The notes under the pieces: generated by a model
The model's input: the letters and a program-made list of their open reading frames with translations, nothing else
What the model was told of the DNA's origin: nothing
Databases searched by the model: none
Shown: positions 24,289-34,028 of the stretch, in pieces
How the letters are laid out: every line of letters starts with the position of its first letter
Numbering within the stretch: the stretch's first letter is position 1
Source: Petrotoga sp. 9PW.55.5.1
Lineage (GTDB): Bacteria > Thermotogota > Thermotogae > Petrotogales > Petrotogaceae
Assembly (NCBI RefSeq): GCF_003265365.1
Contig: NZ_AUPM01000018.1
Span: 79,053 to 128,578, forward strand
DNA: 49,526 nucleotides
Reading direction: 5' to 3'
Translations under genes and position numbers: made by a program

Positions 24289-24981
24289 CTAAAAATTATT
24301 GGAAATTAATTTGTTTACTTCATTTAAAGATTCTTTCCATAAAGTACTTATTCCATAATCATTCAAAATATCTGATGAAGGAGTTTTAAAAATAAAATAA
24401 TCCTTATAATTAAAATTTCCAAAAGAAACAAAAAACAACACATGTGAAAAAATTGATTTAATTGGATACCATCTATATAACGTATAAAAATGTTTTATGA
24501 ATGCTTCATAAATTCTTTTTATATTTACTCCCTCAATCCCATAATAGCGATAAAGTGCTTCATCAAAAAGCCTTATAAATCGTGCAGGCAATTTATTTGG
24601 AAAAAAATTTTTATCTAGTCTGAAAATTGTGGTATTCCATTCTTCTTTTAATAAAGCAGCGTCAATTAAAGTTTCAATTTTCGTATGAGATTTTCCGGTT
24701 TTTCTCTCTATTAATTGAATTCGTGGATGAATTTTTAAATCTAAATAAGAATGCAGGTACAATCCTAACGCATACTCCTCACTTGTTGATTTAATCTCAT
24801 TAATTAATTTAGTAATATCAACATTATGAAGGGTTTCTCCAACAATTCGAAATTTTGGATCAGATATATCATAGTAAAATATATCCGGTCCAATTAACCC
24901 CAAATTAAACATCTTTACATTTTTTAAACTGCTAGGAAAAATCTTATGTCCAAATATAATATGGGTTAGATAGCCCGGCAT
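24289..24981 (-). CDS. Zinc-dependent phospholipase C-like protein
   Basis: 230 residues from ATG 24981, after TAGGAG. The start MPGYLTHIIFGHKIF and the blocks NLGLIGPDIFYYD, LHNVD, GLYLHSYLDLKIHP resemble the zinc-dependent phospholipase C/S1-P1 fold family: His13, Asp and the HSYLD pattern suit metal binding. No signal peptide is visible, unlike secreted phospholipases, so it is probably an intracellular member of unknown substrate. It may form a unit with tdk and the reductase. Confidence 0.7.
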   Translation of the reverse strand: MPGYLTHIIFGHKIFPSSLKNVKMFNLGLIGPDIFYYDISDPKFRIVGETLHNVDITKLINEIKSTSEEYALGLYLHSYLDLKIHPRIQLIERKTGKSHTKIETLIDAALLKEEWNTTIFRLDKNFFPNKLPARFIRLFDEALYRYYGIEGVNIKRIYEAFIKHFYTLYRWYPIKSIFSHVLFFVSFGNFNYKDYFIFKTPSSDILNDYGISTLWKESLNEVNKLISNNF

Positions 24982-25050
24982 GTTTTTAACTCCTAACAAA
25001 ATTTATATATTTTTATTTTATCATATATAAATTTCAGTTTGGATAATAAA

Positions 25051-25293
25051 TTAATTGGAAAAAACTCTTTTATGAAATCTTAGAGAGTTCTCTCCCAAAA
25101 CCTTTTTTATTTGGACCTCATTGTATCCAATATCTAAAAGTTTTTTAATCAACAATACAGTATTAGAATGATTGTCTAGAATCTGAAAAGTAGGCTCCCC
25201 CTTTATTTTTGAGACAAATTCAGAATTATACTTTTTCAAATGGCCGCAAAAATCAAAACATAATCCCAACTGGTGAACATTCGTTAAGATCAC
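25051..25293 (-). pseudogene. C-terminal relic of an M19 membrane dipeptidase
   Basis: About 80 residues. The pattern HQLGLCFDFCG resembles the M19 block with the DFDG metal-adjacent motif, and the end LLDIGYNEVQIKKVLGENSLRFHKRV matches the usual C-terminus (helix, then LGENFLRV). The N-terminal roughly 230 residues are absent. An in-frame start codon exists by chance. Its neighbour on the other strand is also a relic. Confidence 0.6.
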
Positions 25294-25426
25294 TCCCCTT
25301 ATTTATGCCTTTTGCTCAAATGACGAGATATTTGGTATTTTTATAATTATACTATTTTTGGCAAATTTTATAAAATCAAAAGAAAATTAAAGATATTTTT
25401 CAATAAACGCAAATAATTGTTTATAA

Positions 25427-25777
25427 ACAACCTTACGGGTATCTAATCAACTTGCTATTATTACTTCTGCTGTTCCAGTAGGATTTGAAAGATTAGTTGA
25501 GATAAGAACTTCTGCAAGGGCTCAGGATAACCAAATATTTTCTATTGGAGTTAATGCGGTTGGTAAGCCTTCAAATAATTCCCCAAAATATTGCGGGAAT
25601 TCAATCGCTGTTGACCCACATGGAGACATTTTGCTTAAATTAGGAAATGAAGAAGATTTAATTGCAAAAGTTACTATCGATACTGAGGAAATTCTACAAG
25701 AGAGATCAATGGAGCCATCTTTGAGAGATTTAAAAATGATAAAAATCTATGATCATATTGGTAACAATATAGATTAA
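25427..25777 (+). pseudogene. C-terminal relic of a carbon-nitrogen hydrolase (nitrilase family)
   Basis: Read by hand from an open frame after TAA 25424 to TAA 25777, about 116 codons without a start. It contains ERLVEIRTSARAQDNQIFSIGVNAVG, then YCGNSIAVDPHGDILLKLG and TIDTEEILQERSMEPSLRDL, the C-terminal third of the nitrilase/omega-amidase family after the catalytic Cys. The Glu-Lys-Cys active site is lost. 25294-25426 holds nothing I recognise. Confidence 0.7.
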
Positions 25778-25780
25778 AAT

Positions 25781-25815
25781 ATAATCCCCTTAGTTTAATA
25801 GACTAAGGGGATTAT
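25781..25815 (-). terminator. Terminator downstream of fliS
   Basis: ATAATCCCCTTAGT/ACTAAGGGGATTAT is a perfect 14-base stem with a seven-base loop. It is four bases after the fliS stop and also follows the nitrilase relic on the other strand. Confidence 0.85.
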
Positions 25816-25819
25816 TTAA

Positions 25820-26254
25820 TTAATATTGTAGATCAAATTTTGGATCTAAAGTTTTAGCGTTCAGTTCTCTTGAAGTTTTAACTTCTTTTTTTCTTACTTC
25901 TTTCCATGTTTCTAGAAGATCTTCCAATAATTCTTTTACTTCATTTAAAATCCCTATATCTTTTTTAGTGTTGGCTTCTAATAGTTTTGCATACATAAAA
26001 TTATAGAGAGATCTGAGATTTTTAGCAACCTCTCCACCCTTTTCTAAATTCAAAGAAATATTTAGTTCCATTATTATATCTTCTACTCTAATTATCTGTT
26101 TATTAGCTTCTTGTAAATTATTGTTTTCAATGGATTTAATAGATTTATTCAATCTTTCAATTGAGTTTTGATATAATAATTCTATTAATTTTGCTGGACT
26201 GGCTGTATTTACACTATTTTCAAAGTAAGGATTAGAGTTTGGTTTATTATACAT
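25820..26254 (-). CDS. fliS: Flagellar secretion chaperone FliS
   Basis: 144 residues. The start MYNKPNSNPYFENSVNTASPAKLIELLYQ-type sequence is typical: a polar N-terminus, then ASPAKLIELLY, followed by a four-helix bundle with the block EDIIMELNISLNLEKGGEVAKNL. FliS binds the flagellin C-terminus and prevents early polymerisation. ATG 26254 follows AAGGGGTG that lies in the end of the upstream gene, two bases away. It is the second gene of a two-gene unit closed by a strong terminator. Confidence 0.93.
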   Translation of the reverse strand: MYNKPNSNPYFENSVNTASPAKLIELLYQNSIERLNKSIKSIENNNLQEANKQIIRVEDIIMELNISLNLEKGGEVAKNLRSLYNFMYAKLLEANTKKDIGILNEVKELLEDLLETWKEVRKKEVKTSRELNAKTLDPKFDLQY

Positions 26255-26256
26255 AT

Positions 26257-26871
26257 TTACACCCCTTGATTTTCTAAAGTTTTTTCAGCGTCGTTAAGTA
26301 TCTTTTCAAAATTAACTAATACATTTTCAAAATCAACTTCAAAAATATCAGAAAGCTCTAAATAATCTTGCTGATTTTGTGCATTAACAATATCCTTTAT
26401 AACAACCTGAACCTGATTCAATTCATCATGATCATAATAATCTTCCTCGGTAAAAACTTTTGTTTGTTCTATAACATCTAACAATGCTTGCATTCCCTCG
26501 GCAATGCTATTGAGCATTTTATGTCCTTCGTTACTGTTTAACAAAATTTCCTTAGAAATTTCTTCTAAATTCTCTCTTACTTTTTTTATATATTCTTTTG
26601 ATTGATTAATAAGATCTAGCAAAACCTTTTTCTTTGAAGTAAATTCTAATTCAACACTTTCTCCACCCTCAAAAAAGGCGTCTTTTATTTCATCATAATA
26701 ACTTAAGGGTACTTCTTTTTCATTAATTTTTATCTTTGTTAAAACACCTTTTGTTTTATTTAGATAATCCTTAACCATTTCTTCAAAAGAACTATATTTA
26801 TCTATAGGAACATCGGTATTTTCGCTTGTTATTCCTTCAATTTTTAAATTTATCTTTTCTTGATCATCCAT
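26257..26871 (-). CDS. Unknown acidic coiled-coil protein upstream of fliS
   Basis: 204 residues, rich in Glu, Lys and Asn, with predicted helices (for example QSKEYIKKVRENLEEISKEIL) and no membrane segment or signal peptide. A beta-rich N-terminal part (about residues 1-75) includes LTKIKINEKEVPLSYY. I recognise no family. The good site AGGAGGAG before ATG 26871 and the two-base gap to fliS show one transcription unit. A flagellar role, such as a secretion or filament-related factor, is inference from location. Confidence 0.75.
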   Translation of the reverse strand: MDDQEKINLKIEGITSENTDVPIDKYSSFEEMVKDYLNKTKGVLTKIKINEKEVPLSYYDEIKDAFFEGGESVELEFTSKKKVLLDLINQSKEYIKKVRENLEEISKEILLNSNEGHKMLNSIAEGMQALLDVIEQTKVFTEEDYYDHDELNQVQVVIKDIVNAQNQQDYLELSDIFEVDFENVLVNFEKILNDAEKTLENQGV

Positions 26872-26955
26872 TTAATCCACTCCTCCTGATTATGTTTTCA
26901 TAATTTTATCGTCTTAAAAAAATATTTCTTTAGAAAAAACCAAGCAACTTATTGA

Positions 26956-26964
26956 TGATATAAT
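26956..26964 (+). promoter_or_regulatory. Extended -10 promoter of the M24 aminopeptidase unit
   Basis: TGATATAAT lies 38 bases before TTG 27002. No -35 box is visible. It lies in the short divergent gap between the unknown fliS partner and the aminopeptidase. Confidence 0.5.
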
Positions 26965-27001
26965 AAGTAATAGCAACAAATATTCGAGGAGGTGCAATAG
27001 A

Positions 27002-28237
27002 TTGCTTACAAAAAGAAGAAGAGAAAAAATTTTTGAAACTATAGAAGAAGATTCAATATTAATTTTATATTCTGGACAAAGCTCTGTAAAAAGCGGGGAT
27101 GAAACCTATAATTTTACCCCCGATAGAAATTTTTATTACTTTACTAATTTAGATATAGAAAAATCTTTTTTTGTTATTCAAAAAAGTGAATCGAAATATG
27201 AGGAAAAACTTTTTATACAAAGAACCAATCCTCAGTTGGCTAGATGGGTTGGTGAAAACCCAAGTAAAGAGCATTGTTCTCAAATTAGCGGCATAAAAGT
27301 TGGAGATATACTTTATTTGGATGAATTTGAAGGGTACTTAGAAAACGTACTTTCAAGAACAAACATAGAAAATATATACCTTTATTTAAAAAAGCCTATC
27401 TTACAAAAGGAATCTATGGAATTAAAAATAGCACAAGAAATACAAAATAAGTTGCCTTTTTTAAATGTTAAGGACATATCAAAAAAGATATCAGAATTAA
27501 GAATTATAAAGGATGAAGAAGAAATAAATAATATTAAAAAAGCAATTGAAATTACAAAAGAAGGAATTATGAATTTAATAACAAATTCTAAACCTGGAAT
27601 GTATGAATATGAATTAGAAGCTTATTTTGACTTCACACTACGAAAAAAAGGTGTCAAAGATTTTGCTTTTAAGCCCATAGTTGCTTCTGGTAAAAATTCC
27701 ACCATCTTGCATTATTCTTCAAACAATTCACAAACTCAAGAAGGGGATTTGGTATTATTAGATTTGGGAGCTCAATATAACTATTATAGTGGGGATATAT
27801 CTAGAACATTTCCCATAAACGGTAAATTTACTGAAAGGCAAAAAGAAATTTATAGTATCGTATTATCCACTATGAAAAAAGTAGAATCTTCTGCAAAACC
27901 AGGAATAACTCTGTTTGAATTGAATGAGATAGCTAAAAAATCTTTATCTGAAGAGTGCAAAAAAATTGGATTGATAACTTCAGAAGAGGAACTTCAGAAA
28001 TATTATTTTCACTCCGTTAGTCACTTTTTAGGTTTAGATACTCACGATGTTGGTAACAAGCATATTCTGTTGAAACCCGGTATGGTAATTACCAACGAAC
28101 CTGGTTTATACATTGAAGAAGAAGAGATTGGTATACGTATAGAAGATGATCTTCTTATTACTGAAGGTGGTTGTGAAAATTTATCAAAAGATGTCCCAAA
28201 AGAAATAGAAGAAATCGAAAGTTTATGGGGTGTATAA
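27002..28237 (+). CDS. pepP: Xaa-Pro aminopeptidase (M24B)
   Basis: 411 residues. The N-terminal AMP-N domain contains ILYSGQSSVKSGDETYNFTPDRNF-type sequence. The C-terminal pita-bread domain has the dinuclear metal set: Asp in LLDLGAQ, Asp in YSGDISRTFP, His in VSHFLGLDTHD, Glu in TNEPGLY and Glu in IRIEDD. The enzyme removes N-terminal residues before proline. The TTG 27002 start has GAGGAGGTG nine bases upstream. The stop is three bases from ruvC, so the gene heads an operon with ruvC, polC and the clamp-like gene. Confidence 0.92.
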   Translation: MLTKRRREKIFETIEEDSILILYSGQSSVKSGDETYNFTPDRNFYYFTNLDIEKSFFVIQKSESKYEEKLFIQRTNPQLARWVGENPSKEHCSQISGIKVGDILYLDEFEGYLENVLSRTNIENIYLYLKKPILQKESMELKIAQEIQNKLPFLNVKDISKKISELRIIKDEEEINNIKKAIEITKEGIMNLITNSKPGMYEYELEAYFDFTLRKKGVKDFAFKPIVASGKNSTILHYSSNNSQTQEGDLVLLDLGAQYNYYSGDISRTFPINGKFTERQKEIYSIVLSTMKKVESSAKPGITLFELNEIAKKSLSEECKKIGLITSEEELQKYYFHSVSHFLGLDTHDVGNKHILLKPGMVITNEPGLYIEEEEIGIRIEDDLLITEGGCENLSKDVPKEIEEIESLWGV

Positions 28238-28240
28238 GAT

Positions 28241-28732
28241 ATGGTTATCTTAGGAATTGATCCGGGGTATGGGAGAATTGGTTTTGGTTTATTAGAAAAA
28301 AAAGGTAATAACTTTAAAACAATTGATTATGGAGTAATTTATACTGACAAAAATCAAGAACTTCCAAAAAGATTGTTAAAAATAAACTATGATCTTAAAA
28401 TGTTGATAGAAAAGTACAATCCTAATGAATCTGCTGTTGAAAAATTATACTTTTTTAAAAATGTAGCTACCGCGATTCAAGTAGGAGAAGCCAGAGGTGT
28501 GATTTTACTTTGTTTGGAGAAAGAGAATATACCAATATATGAATACACTCCATTTCAAATAAAACAAGCTGTAACCGGATATGGCAGGGCAGAAAAGGGT
28601 CAAATTCAAAGAACTTTAAAAATTTTACTAAATTTAGAAAAAACCCCAACCCCTGACGATGCAGCGGATGCCCTGGCAACGGCTTTTTGCCATGGAAATT
28701 TTAGAAGGAGTTTAAAAAATGCAGAATATTAG
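28241..28732 (+). CDS. ruvC: Holliday junction resolvase RuvC
   Basis: 163 residues. The RNase H-fold active site is visible: Asp7 in LGIDPGYGRIGFG, Glu in NESAVEKLYFFKNV and the Asp pair in TPDDAADALATAFCH. The DNA-binding block GYGRAEKGQIQRTL is intact. RuvC cuts Holliday junctions with RuvAB. ATG 28241 follows the pepP stop by three bases. Its last 14 bases overlap the polC start. Confidence 0.95.
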   Translation: MVILGIDPGYGRIGFGLLEKKGNNFKTIDYGVIYTDKNQELPKRLLKINYDLKMLIEKYNPNESAVEKLYFFKNVATAIQVGEARGVILLCLEKENIPIYEYTPFQIKQAVTGYGRAEKGQIQRTLKILLNLEKTPTPDDAADALATAFCHGNFRRSLKNAEY

Positions 28733-31700
28733 TGAATTTTTACAAGATTATATTGGTTTTATACCTTTTGAAGTTAACGGGGAAATACATATAAGTGATG
28801 GCAAAGTTGAAATTCATCTAAAGCAACTTAACAACGAGGTAACTGAAAACAAATTAAAACTTTTTTTTCAGAATCTTCTAAAAAAGGAAGTAAATATTTT
28901 AATAAGCAACGATAAAGGCCCTGAATTTATTGTCAATAATTGGGAAAACATAGTTAAAAACCATCATTTGAAGGATTATCTAAGGCTATTAAATCCAGAA
29001 TATTCCTCAAAAAATCAAATTATATTTAAAACATATTCTCCCATTGTAAAAAATAAATTAGATAATGAAAGAGAACAAATTGAATCAATTTTATTTAAAT
29101 ACAGTGGAAATAAATTTCCATACAAAATTGAAATAGATGAAAGTCTGAAATCTGACTTTTCTGAAAGTCTTCAAAATAAAACCGTTCAAGGAAATACTTA
29201 CGAGTCTCATTCAATTATCAATTCAAAAGATTTCAATGACTCTGAACAACTGATTATCTTAGGTAAAAGTTTTAAAAAAGTTCCAATCCCTTTGTCAATT
29301 TTACCTTCAAACGAGGGAAGCAATGTCGCTGTTAGCGGAAAGATATTTGAAAAAGAATTCAACGAAAAAGGTCCCATAACAACAATATATTTAACGGATC
29401 TTAAAAGCTCTACAGTGGTAAAATCTTTCGGTGAAACCGCTAATATTTTAAACGAAAAATTAGATATCAATGACAATATTTTAGTTGAGGGAAACATCTT
29501 CTACGATACATATAGCCACGAATTTGCTATAAAACCTTTAAACGTAATAAAACTGAAAGAAGATCCGTTAGAGAGAAAAGATGAATACCCATCAAAAAGA
29601 GTTGAACTTCATTTACATTCAAAATTAAGTGCTATGAACGGACTTCTTGATGTGGATGAGATAATAAAAACCATAAAAAAATGGGGTCATTCAGCCGTAG
29701 CAATAACAGATTCTGGTGTTTTACAAAGTATTCCTGAATTTTATGATAAAGCTATAACTGCAGGAATAAAACCAATATTTGGAATTGAGGCTTATGTCGC
29801 TGATGAGTACGTTAGTATAGTAAATTTAATGAAAAATGACCAGAAAATAAGGGAATCGGAATTTGTAGTTTTCGATATTGAAACTACCGGTTTAGAACCC
29901 GCAATGAATGAAATAATAGAGATAGGGGCTGTCAGAATAAAAAATATGAAAATAGCAGATACCTTTCATAAATTAATAAAACCAAAAAAGGCCATCTCTA
30001 ATTTCACAACTAATTTAACAGGAATTACTAACCAGATGTTAGAAAACGAAAAATCAATTGAAGAAATATTACCTGAATTTTTAAGTTTTATAGAAGGATC
30101 TATTCTCGTAGCTCATAATGCTAATTTCGATTATAGGTTCATAAGAGAATGGGTAAAGAAGGTATATAACGAACATTTTGAACAAACTTATATAGACACT
30201 GTATCCCTGTCTAAATCCCTTTTAACTCTTGGAAGTTATAGTTTAAACAAAGTTGTCGATGCATTAAAATTAGGTGATTTTGAACATCACAGAGCACATG
30301 AAGATGCACATGTCACTGCTTTATTATTTTTAAGATTAATTGATAAAGCTAAATCGAAGAATGTAGAAACGCTAAGTGATTTACAAAAATTGAATAAGTT
30401 TATAGATTATAAAAGAGTACATCCAACCTACACGACAATATTGGTAAAAAACAAAGAAGGTTTAAAAAATCTATACAAGTTGGTATCTAATTCACATGTT
30501 AAATACTTTTATAAAGAACCAAGAATTTTAAAAAGCGAATTATCAAAAATGCGAAATGGTCTAATTGTTGGAAGCGGTGGAGAGGAGGGGGAGATTTTTC
30601 AAGCCTACCTTAGAGGAGCATCTCACGATGAAATTGTGGAAATGGCTAAATTTTATGATTACTTAGAAATAACCCCATTAGACGCACTAGAATCTAGCAA
30701 GAATATTTCTTCTGCCCAATTGAAAAAGATTTATCACGAAATTTATAATCTTGGTAACGAATTAAATATGCCTGTTATAATGGTCTCTAATGCTCATTAT
30801 TTAAATAAAGAAGACATCATTTTCTTAAATACATTAAAATTTGCAGATAAACGGAACCTTTCCAACTCAAATAGATACTTAAGAACAACAGATGAAATGA
30901 TAAAGGAAGCTTTAAATATCTTTGAAGATAAAGAGATCGCAGAAAAAATTGTAATTTTTAATACAAACAAAATTGCTAACCAAATTGAAGAAATCAAGCC
31001 TCTCAGCAATAAACTTCATCCTCCAAAAATCGAAAATGCTGAAAATGATATTGAAAAACTTTCTTTAGAAAAGGCTTATAAAATATATGGGAATCCTTTA
31101 CCAGATATAGTAAAAAAAAGGTTAAAAAGAGAATTAGAATCCATTATTAAGCATGGGTATGCTGTACTATATTTAATTGCCCAAAAAATCGTTCAAAAAT
31201 CAAAAGAAGACGGTTATTTAGTAGGTTCAAGAGGATCAGTCGGATCATCTCTTGTTGCAACTATGTTGGGAATTACTGAGATCAATCCTTTATCTCCTCA
31301 TTACATTTGTCCTAATTGCAAAAAAAGTATATTCTTTACTGATGGAAAAATAGGTTCTGGTTATGATCTTCCAGATAAAAAATGTGATAGCTGTGGAACA
31401 GAAATGCTTAAGGACGGTCAAGATATTCCTTTTGAAACATTCATGGGATTTGAAGGAGATAAGATACCCGATATCGATTTGAACTTTTCAGGAGATTATC
31501 AAACAAAAGCACATAAATATATTGAACAGATGTTTGGTGAAGATCATGTTTTTAGAGCAGGCACAATATCCACTATAGCGGACAGAACTGCATTTATGTT
31601 TGCAAAAAAATATTGTGAAAATAAAGGAATTCTAAAGAATAGCGAGATATTAAGAATTGCTAAATCAATTACGGGTGTAAAAAGGACAACTGGGCAGCAT

Positions 31701-32885
31701 CCCGGTGGTCTAATGATTGTTCCAAAGGAAGATGAAGTATATGATTACACTCCTATTCAATTTCCTGCTAATGACTCTAAATCAGGGGTTCAAACTACTC
31801 ATTTTGATTACCATGTTATTCATAATGATCTAGTAAAACTTGACGCCCTTGGACATGATGACCCCACTTTTATAAAAATAATGTCTGATTTAACAGGAAT
31901 TGATCCTATGTCTATACCTATGGATGATAAAGATACATTAAGCTTATTTTCTTCGACAAAAGTTTTAAAAATCGATTTAAAAAACGAATTAGGAACCTCT
32001 GTAGGAACACTGGGAATACCCGAATTTGGTACTACATTTGTTAGAAGAATGTTGGAAGATACTAGACCAAAAACTTTTTCTGAGTTAGTTAGAATATCTG
32101 GTTTATCCCATGGTACAGACGTTTGGTCGGGAATCGCCAAAAATTGGATAGATATGAGAATCGCTACACTTGAGGAAGTCATTTCATGTAGAGACGACAT
32201 AATGAATTATCTTCTAACGAAAGGGGCTCCACCAAAACAAGCTTTTTCTATTATGGAAAAAGTAAGAAAGGGAAAGGGTATAGATGAAGTTGATATCAAA
32301 TTAATGAAGGAAATTAATGTACCCGAATGGTTTATAATCTCATGTCAAAAAATAAAATATCTTTTCCCGAAGGCACACGCCGCAGCTTATGTTAGTATGG
32401 CTTTCAGAATAGCATGGTTTAAAGTACATTACCCACTGGCTTTTTACTCCACTTATTTTACCGTTAAAGGGGATGAATTTAATTTAAAAGTTATCTTCTC
32501 AGGAAAAGAGGCAATAAAAAAAAGAATATTTGAACTTAGAAATACTGAACTAGACGTAAGAAAAAAGAATGAAATGATTGTTTTGGAATTAGCTTTAGAA
32601 ATGATGATGAGAGGATTTTCTTTTAAGATGGTTGATTTATATAAATCTGATTCTAAAAAATTCATTATGGATAATGATTATCTTATTGTTCCTTTTATCA
32701 AAGTCCCTAACCTTGGAGAAAAAGCTGCGGAAAGTATTGTCAAGACACGAGAGGAAGGATTCAAATCTATTGAAGATTTCTTAGCAAAAACAGGTTGCAA
32801 TAAAACTAACGTACAAACGCTGAAGGAATTAGGCGTTTTAAGAGGACTACCTGAATCTAACCAAATTTCTTTATTCAAAGGATGA
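28719..32885 (+). CDS. polC: DNA polymerase III alpha subunit, PolC type
   Basis: 1388 residues. An N-terminal PolC-specific domain and an OB region are followed by a PHP domain starting at VELHLHSK (His298 and His300). A DEDD proofreading exonuclease is inserted in the PHP part (FDIETTG, Asp386 and Glu388). A Cys-rich zinc knuckle near residues 865-905 comes next, then the palm with PDIDLNF (Asp918 and Asp920). PolC is the replicative polymerase of Firmicutes and is also found in Thermotogota. Start ATG 28719 has AGAAGGAG upstream. It overlaps ruvC by 14 and the next gene by four bases. Confidence 0.97.
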   Translation: MQNISEFLQDYIGFIPFEVNGEIHISDGKVEIHLKQLNNEVTENKLKLFFQNLLKKEVNILISNDKGPEFIVNNWENIVKNHHLKDYLRLLNPEYSSKNQIIFKTYSPIVKNKLDNEREQIESILFKYSGNKFPYKIEIDESLKSDFSESLQNKTVQGNTYESHSIINSKDFNDSEQLIILGKSFKKVPIPLSILPSNEGSNVAVSGKIFEKEFNEKGPITTIYLTDLKSSTVVKSFGETANILNEKLDINDNILVEGNIFYDTYSHEFAIKPLNVIKLKEDPLERKDEYPSKRVELHLHSKLSAMNGLLDVDEIIKTIKKWGHSAVAITDSGVLQSIPEFYDKAITAGIKPIFGIEAYVADEYVSIVNLMKNDQKIRESEFVVFDIETTGLEPAMNEIIEIGAVRIKNMKIADTFHKLIKPKKAISNFTTNLTGITNQMLENEKSIEEILPEFLSFIEGSILVAHNANFDYRFIREWVKKVYNEHFEQTYIDTVSLSKSLLTLGSYSLNKVVDALKLGDFEHHRAHEDAHVTALLFLRLIDKAKSKNVETLSDLQKLNKFIDYKRVHPTYTTILVKNKEGLKNLYKLVSNSHVKYFYKEPRILKSELSKMRNGLIVGSGGEEGEIFQAYLRGASHDEIVEMAKFYDYLEITPLDALESSKNISSAQLKKIYHEIYNLGNELNMPVIMVSNAHYLNKEDIIFLNTLKFADKRNLSNSNRYLRTTDEMIKEALNIFEDKEIAEKIVIFNTNKIANQIEEIKPLSNKLHPPKIENAENDIEKLSLEKAYKIYGNPLPDIVKKRLKRELESIIKHGYAVLYLIAQKIVQKSKEDGYLVGSRGSVGSSLVATMLGITEINPLSPHYICPNCKKSIFFTDGKIGSGYDLPDKKCDSCGTEMLKDGQDIPFETFMGFEGDKIPDIDLNFSGDYQTKAHKYIEQMFGEDHVFRAGTISTIADRTAFMFAKKYCENKGILKNSEILRIAKSITGVKRTTGQHPGGLMIVPKEDEVYDYTPIQFPANDSKSGVQTTHFDYHVIHNDLVKLDALGHDDPTFIKIMSDLTGIDPMSIPMDDKDTLSLFSSTKVLKIDLKNELGTSVGTLGIPEFGTTFVRRMLEDTRPKTFSELVRISGLSHGTDVWSGIAKNWIDMRIATLEEVISCRDDIMNYLLTKGAPPKQAFSIMEKVRKGKGIDEVDIKLMKEINVPEWFIISCQKIKYLFPKAHAAAYVSMAFRIAWFKVHYPLAFYSTYFTVKGDEFNLKVIFSGKEAIKKRIFELRNTELDVRKKNEMIVLELALEMMMRGFSFKMVDLYKSDSKKFIMDNDYLIVPFIKVPNLGEKAAESIVKTREEGFKSIEDFLAKTGCNKTNVQTLKELGVLRGLPESNQISLFKG

Positions 32886-33958
32886 ATTCTATGGAAGGTT
32901 GGTTAACTTTTGTTGAATTAAAAAGAATCACAAAGTTTTTAGATGCTTTTTGTGGAACTGTTGAACCCTCTTTTCGCAACGTATATTTTTATTATGATAA
33001 CGCCTTGAAAGTCTATGCTACAGATGGTTGTGCTAAACTTTATCTTAACGTCACAAAAGAATTTTTACCTTTTAATGGAATGGCTGCAATTCCTATACAA
33101 TATTTAAAAGGAATAATTAGAGATAGAAATTTGGAAGATGACTCATTGGTCAAACTTTCTGTAGATAATGAAAATATACTTTTTGAAATACAAGGAATGA
33201 CTTTAAATAGCAAAATTCAAAAGATTAATAAGAAAGAGATAGAAATAAATAAAGAGTTCTCTGTAATAACGAAAAAAAAACTAAATGTGTTTCTAAATAA
33301 ACTCGATTTTGTCTCTGCTTCAGCTAATGAAGGGGATATAATTGATATTTTTACTCATGAAAACAAACTTTTATTTGGGTATTTAAGCAATTATTATAGG
33401 TTAAATACTGTCTACTCGCAAATTAAAATACAATTACATAGAGAAATTCCATTTATCTCTTCAAGACATCTAGTTAAATCTTTGAATCATTTAAAAAAAG
33501 ATAATATTTTAGAGTTAGGTGTTGATGAAAAAAACATCATACTTAAGACACAAGGTATATTCATTAAAATTTGTTCCACACATCCTTCATTTAGCAAAAA
33601 ATTAATAAACTTTGAAGATAAATTTTTAGAAAAAAAAGTAATCAACGCAAAAGAATTAAGAAATGTTTTAGACAAATTGTATGTAACTTTTCACGGAAGT
33701 AATATAGCCTATCTGGTTTTCAACAAAAAAAATAGTTACGTATATAAAGAAGATAATAATTCTAAAATTTCATTTAAATTATCCTACTCTTTCGATAATC
33801 AATATTTGATAACCATACACACTAGAAAAATGAGATCTATATTGTCAAGGATGTCAGATAATTTAAACGTTTATCTATCACCTAAAGAGTTAATTTTTGA
33901 AGATGAGAAAAATGAAAAGAAAGCTAGTTTTTCAGTCAGTGAATTTAATATTAAATAG
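32882..33958 (+). CDS. Putative sliding-clamp-like protein coupled to polC
   Basis: 358 residues. No family signature is strong, but the layout resembles a DNA polymerase III beta clamp: three repeats of about 120 residues, each starting with a strand-helix unit (LTFVELKRITKFLDAF, FSVITKKKLNVFLNKL, KVINAKELRNVLDKL). Other clamp-like pieces are VYATDGCAKLYLN and MAAIPIQYLKGIIRDRN. The true DnaN is presumably elsewhere. Its ATG overlaps the polC TGA (ATGA), which implies coupled translation. It could be a polymerase-accessory paralogue or another replication factor. The clamp assignment is inference. Confidence 0.5.
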   Translation: MNSMEGWLTFVELKRITKFLDAFCGTVEPSFRNVYFYYDNALKVYATDGCAKLYLNVTKEFLPFNGMAAIPIQYLKGIIRDRNLEDDSLVKLSVDNENILFEIQGMTLNSKIQKINKKEIEINKEFSVITKKKLNVFLNKLDFVSASANEGDIIDIFTHENKLLFGYLSNYYRLNTVYSQIKIQLHREIPFISSRHLVKSLNHLKKDNILELGVDEKNIILKTQGIFIKICSTHPSFSKKLINFEDKFLEKKVINAKELRNVLDKLYVTFHGSNIAYLVFNKKNSYVYKEDNNSKISFKLSYSFDNQYLITIHTRKMRSILSRMSDNLNVYLSPKELIFEDEKNEKKASFSVSEFNIK

Positions 33959-34028
33959 CAAGTGGTGATTTGTCTTTTAAAAACGTTAACTCTATTTAAG
34001 AAATTTATCTTTTTATCGAAAAGTTTAT

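Noticed and set aside
29207-29497. Antisense ORFs inside polC, mod and res
   Set aside because: They lack ribosome sites and any family motif, and overlap strongly coding frames of clear genes.
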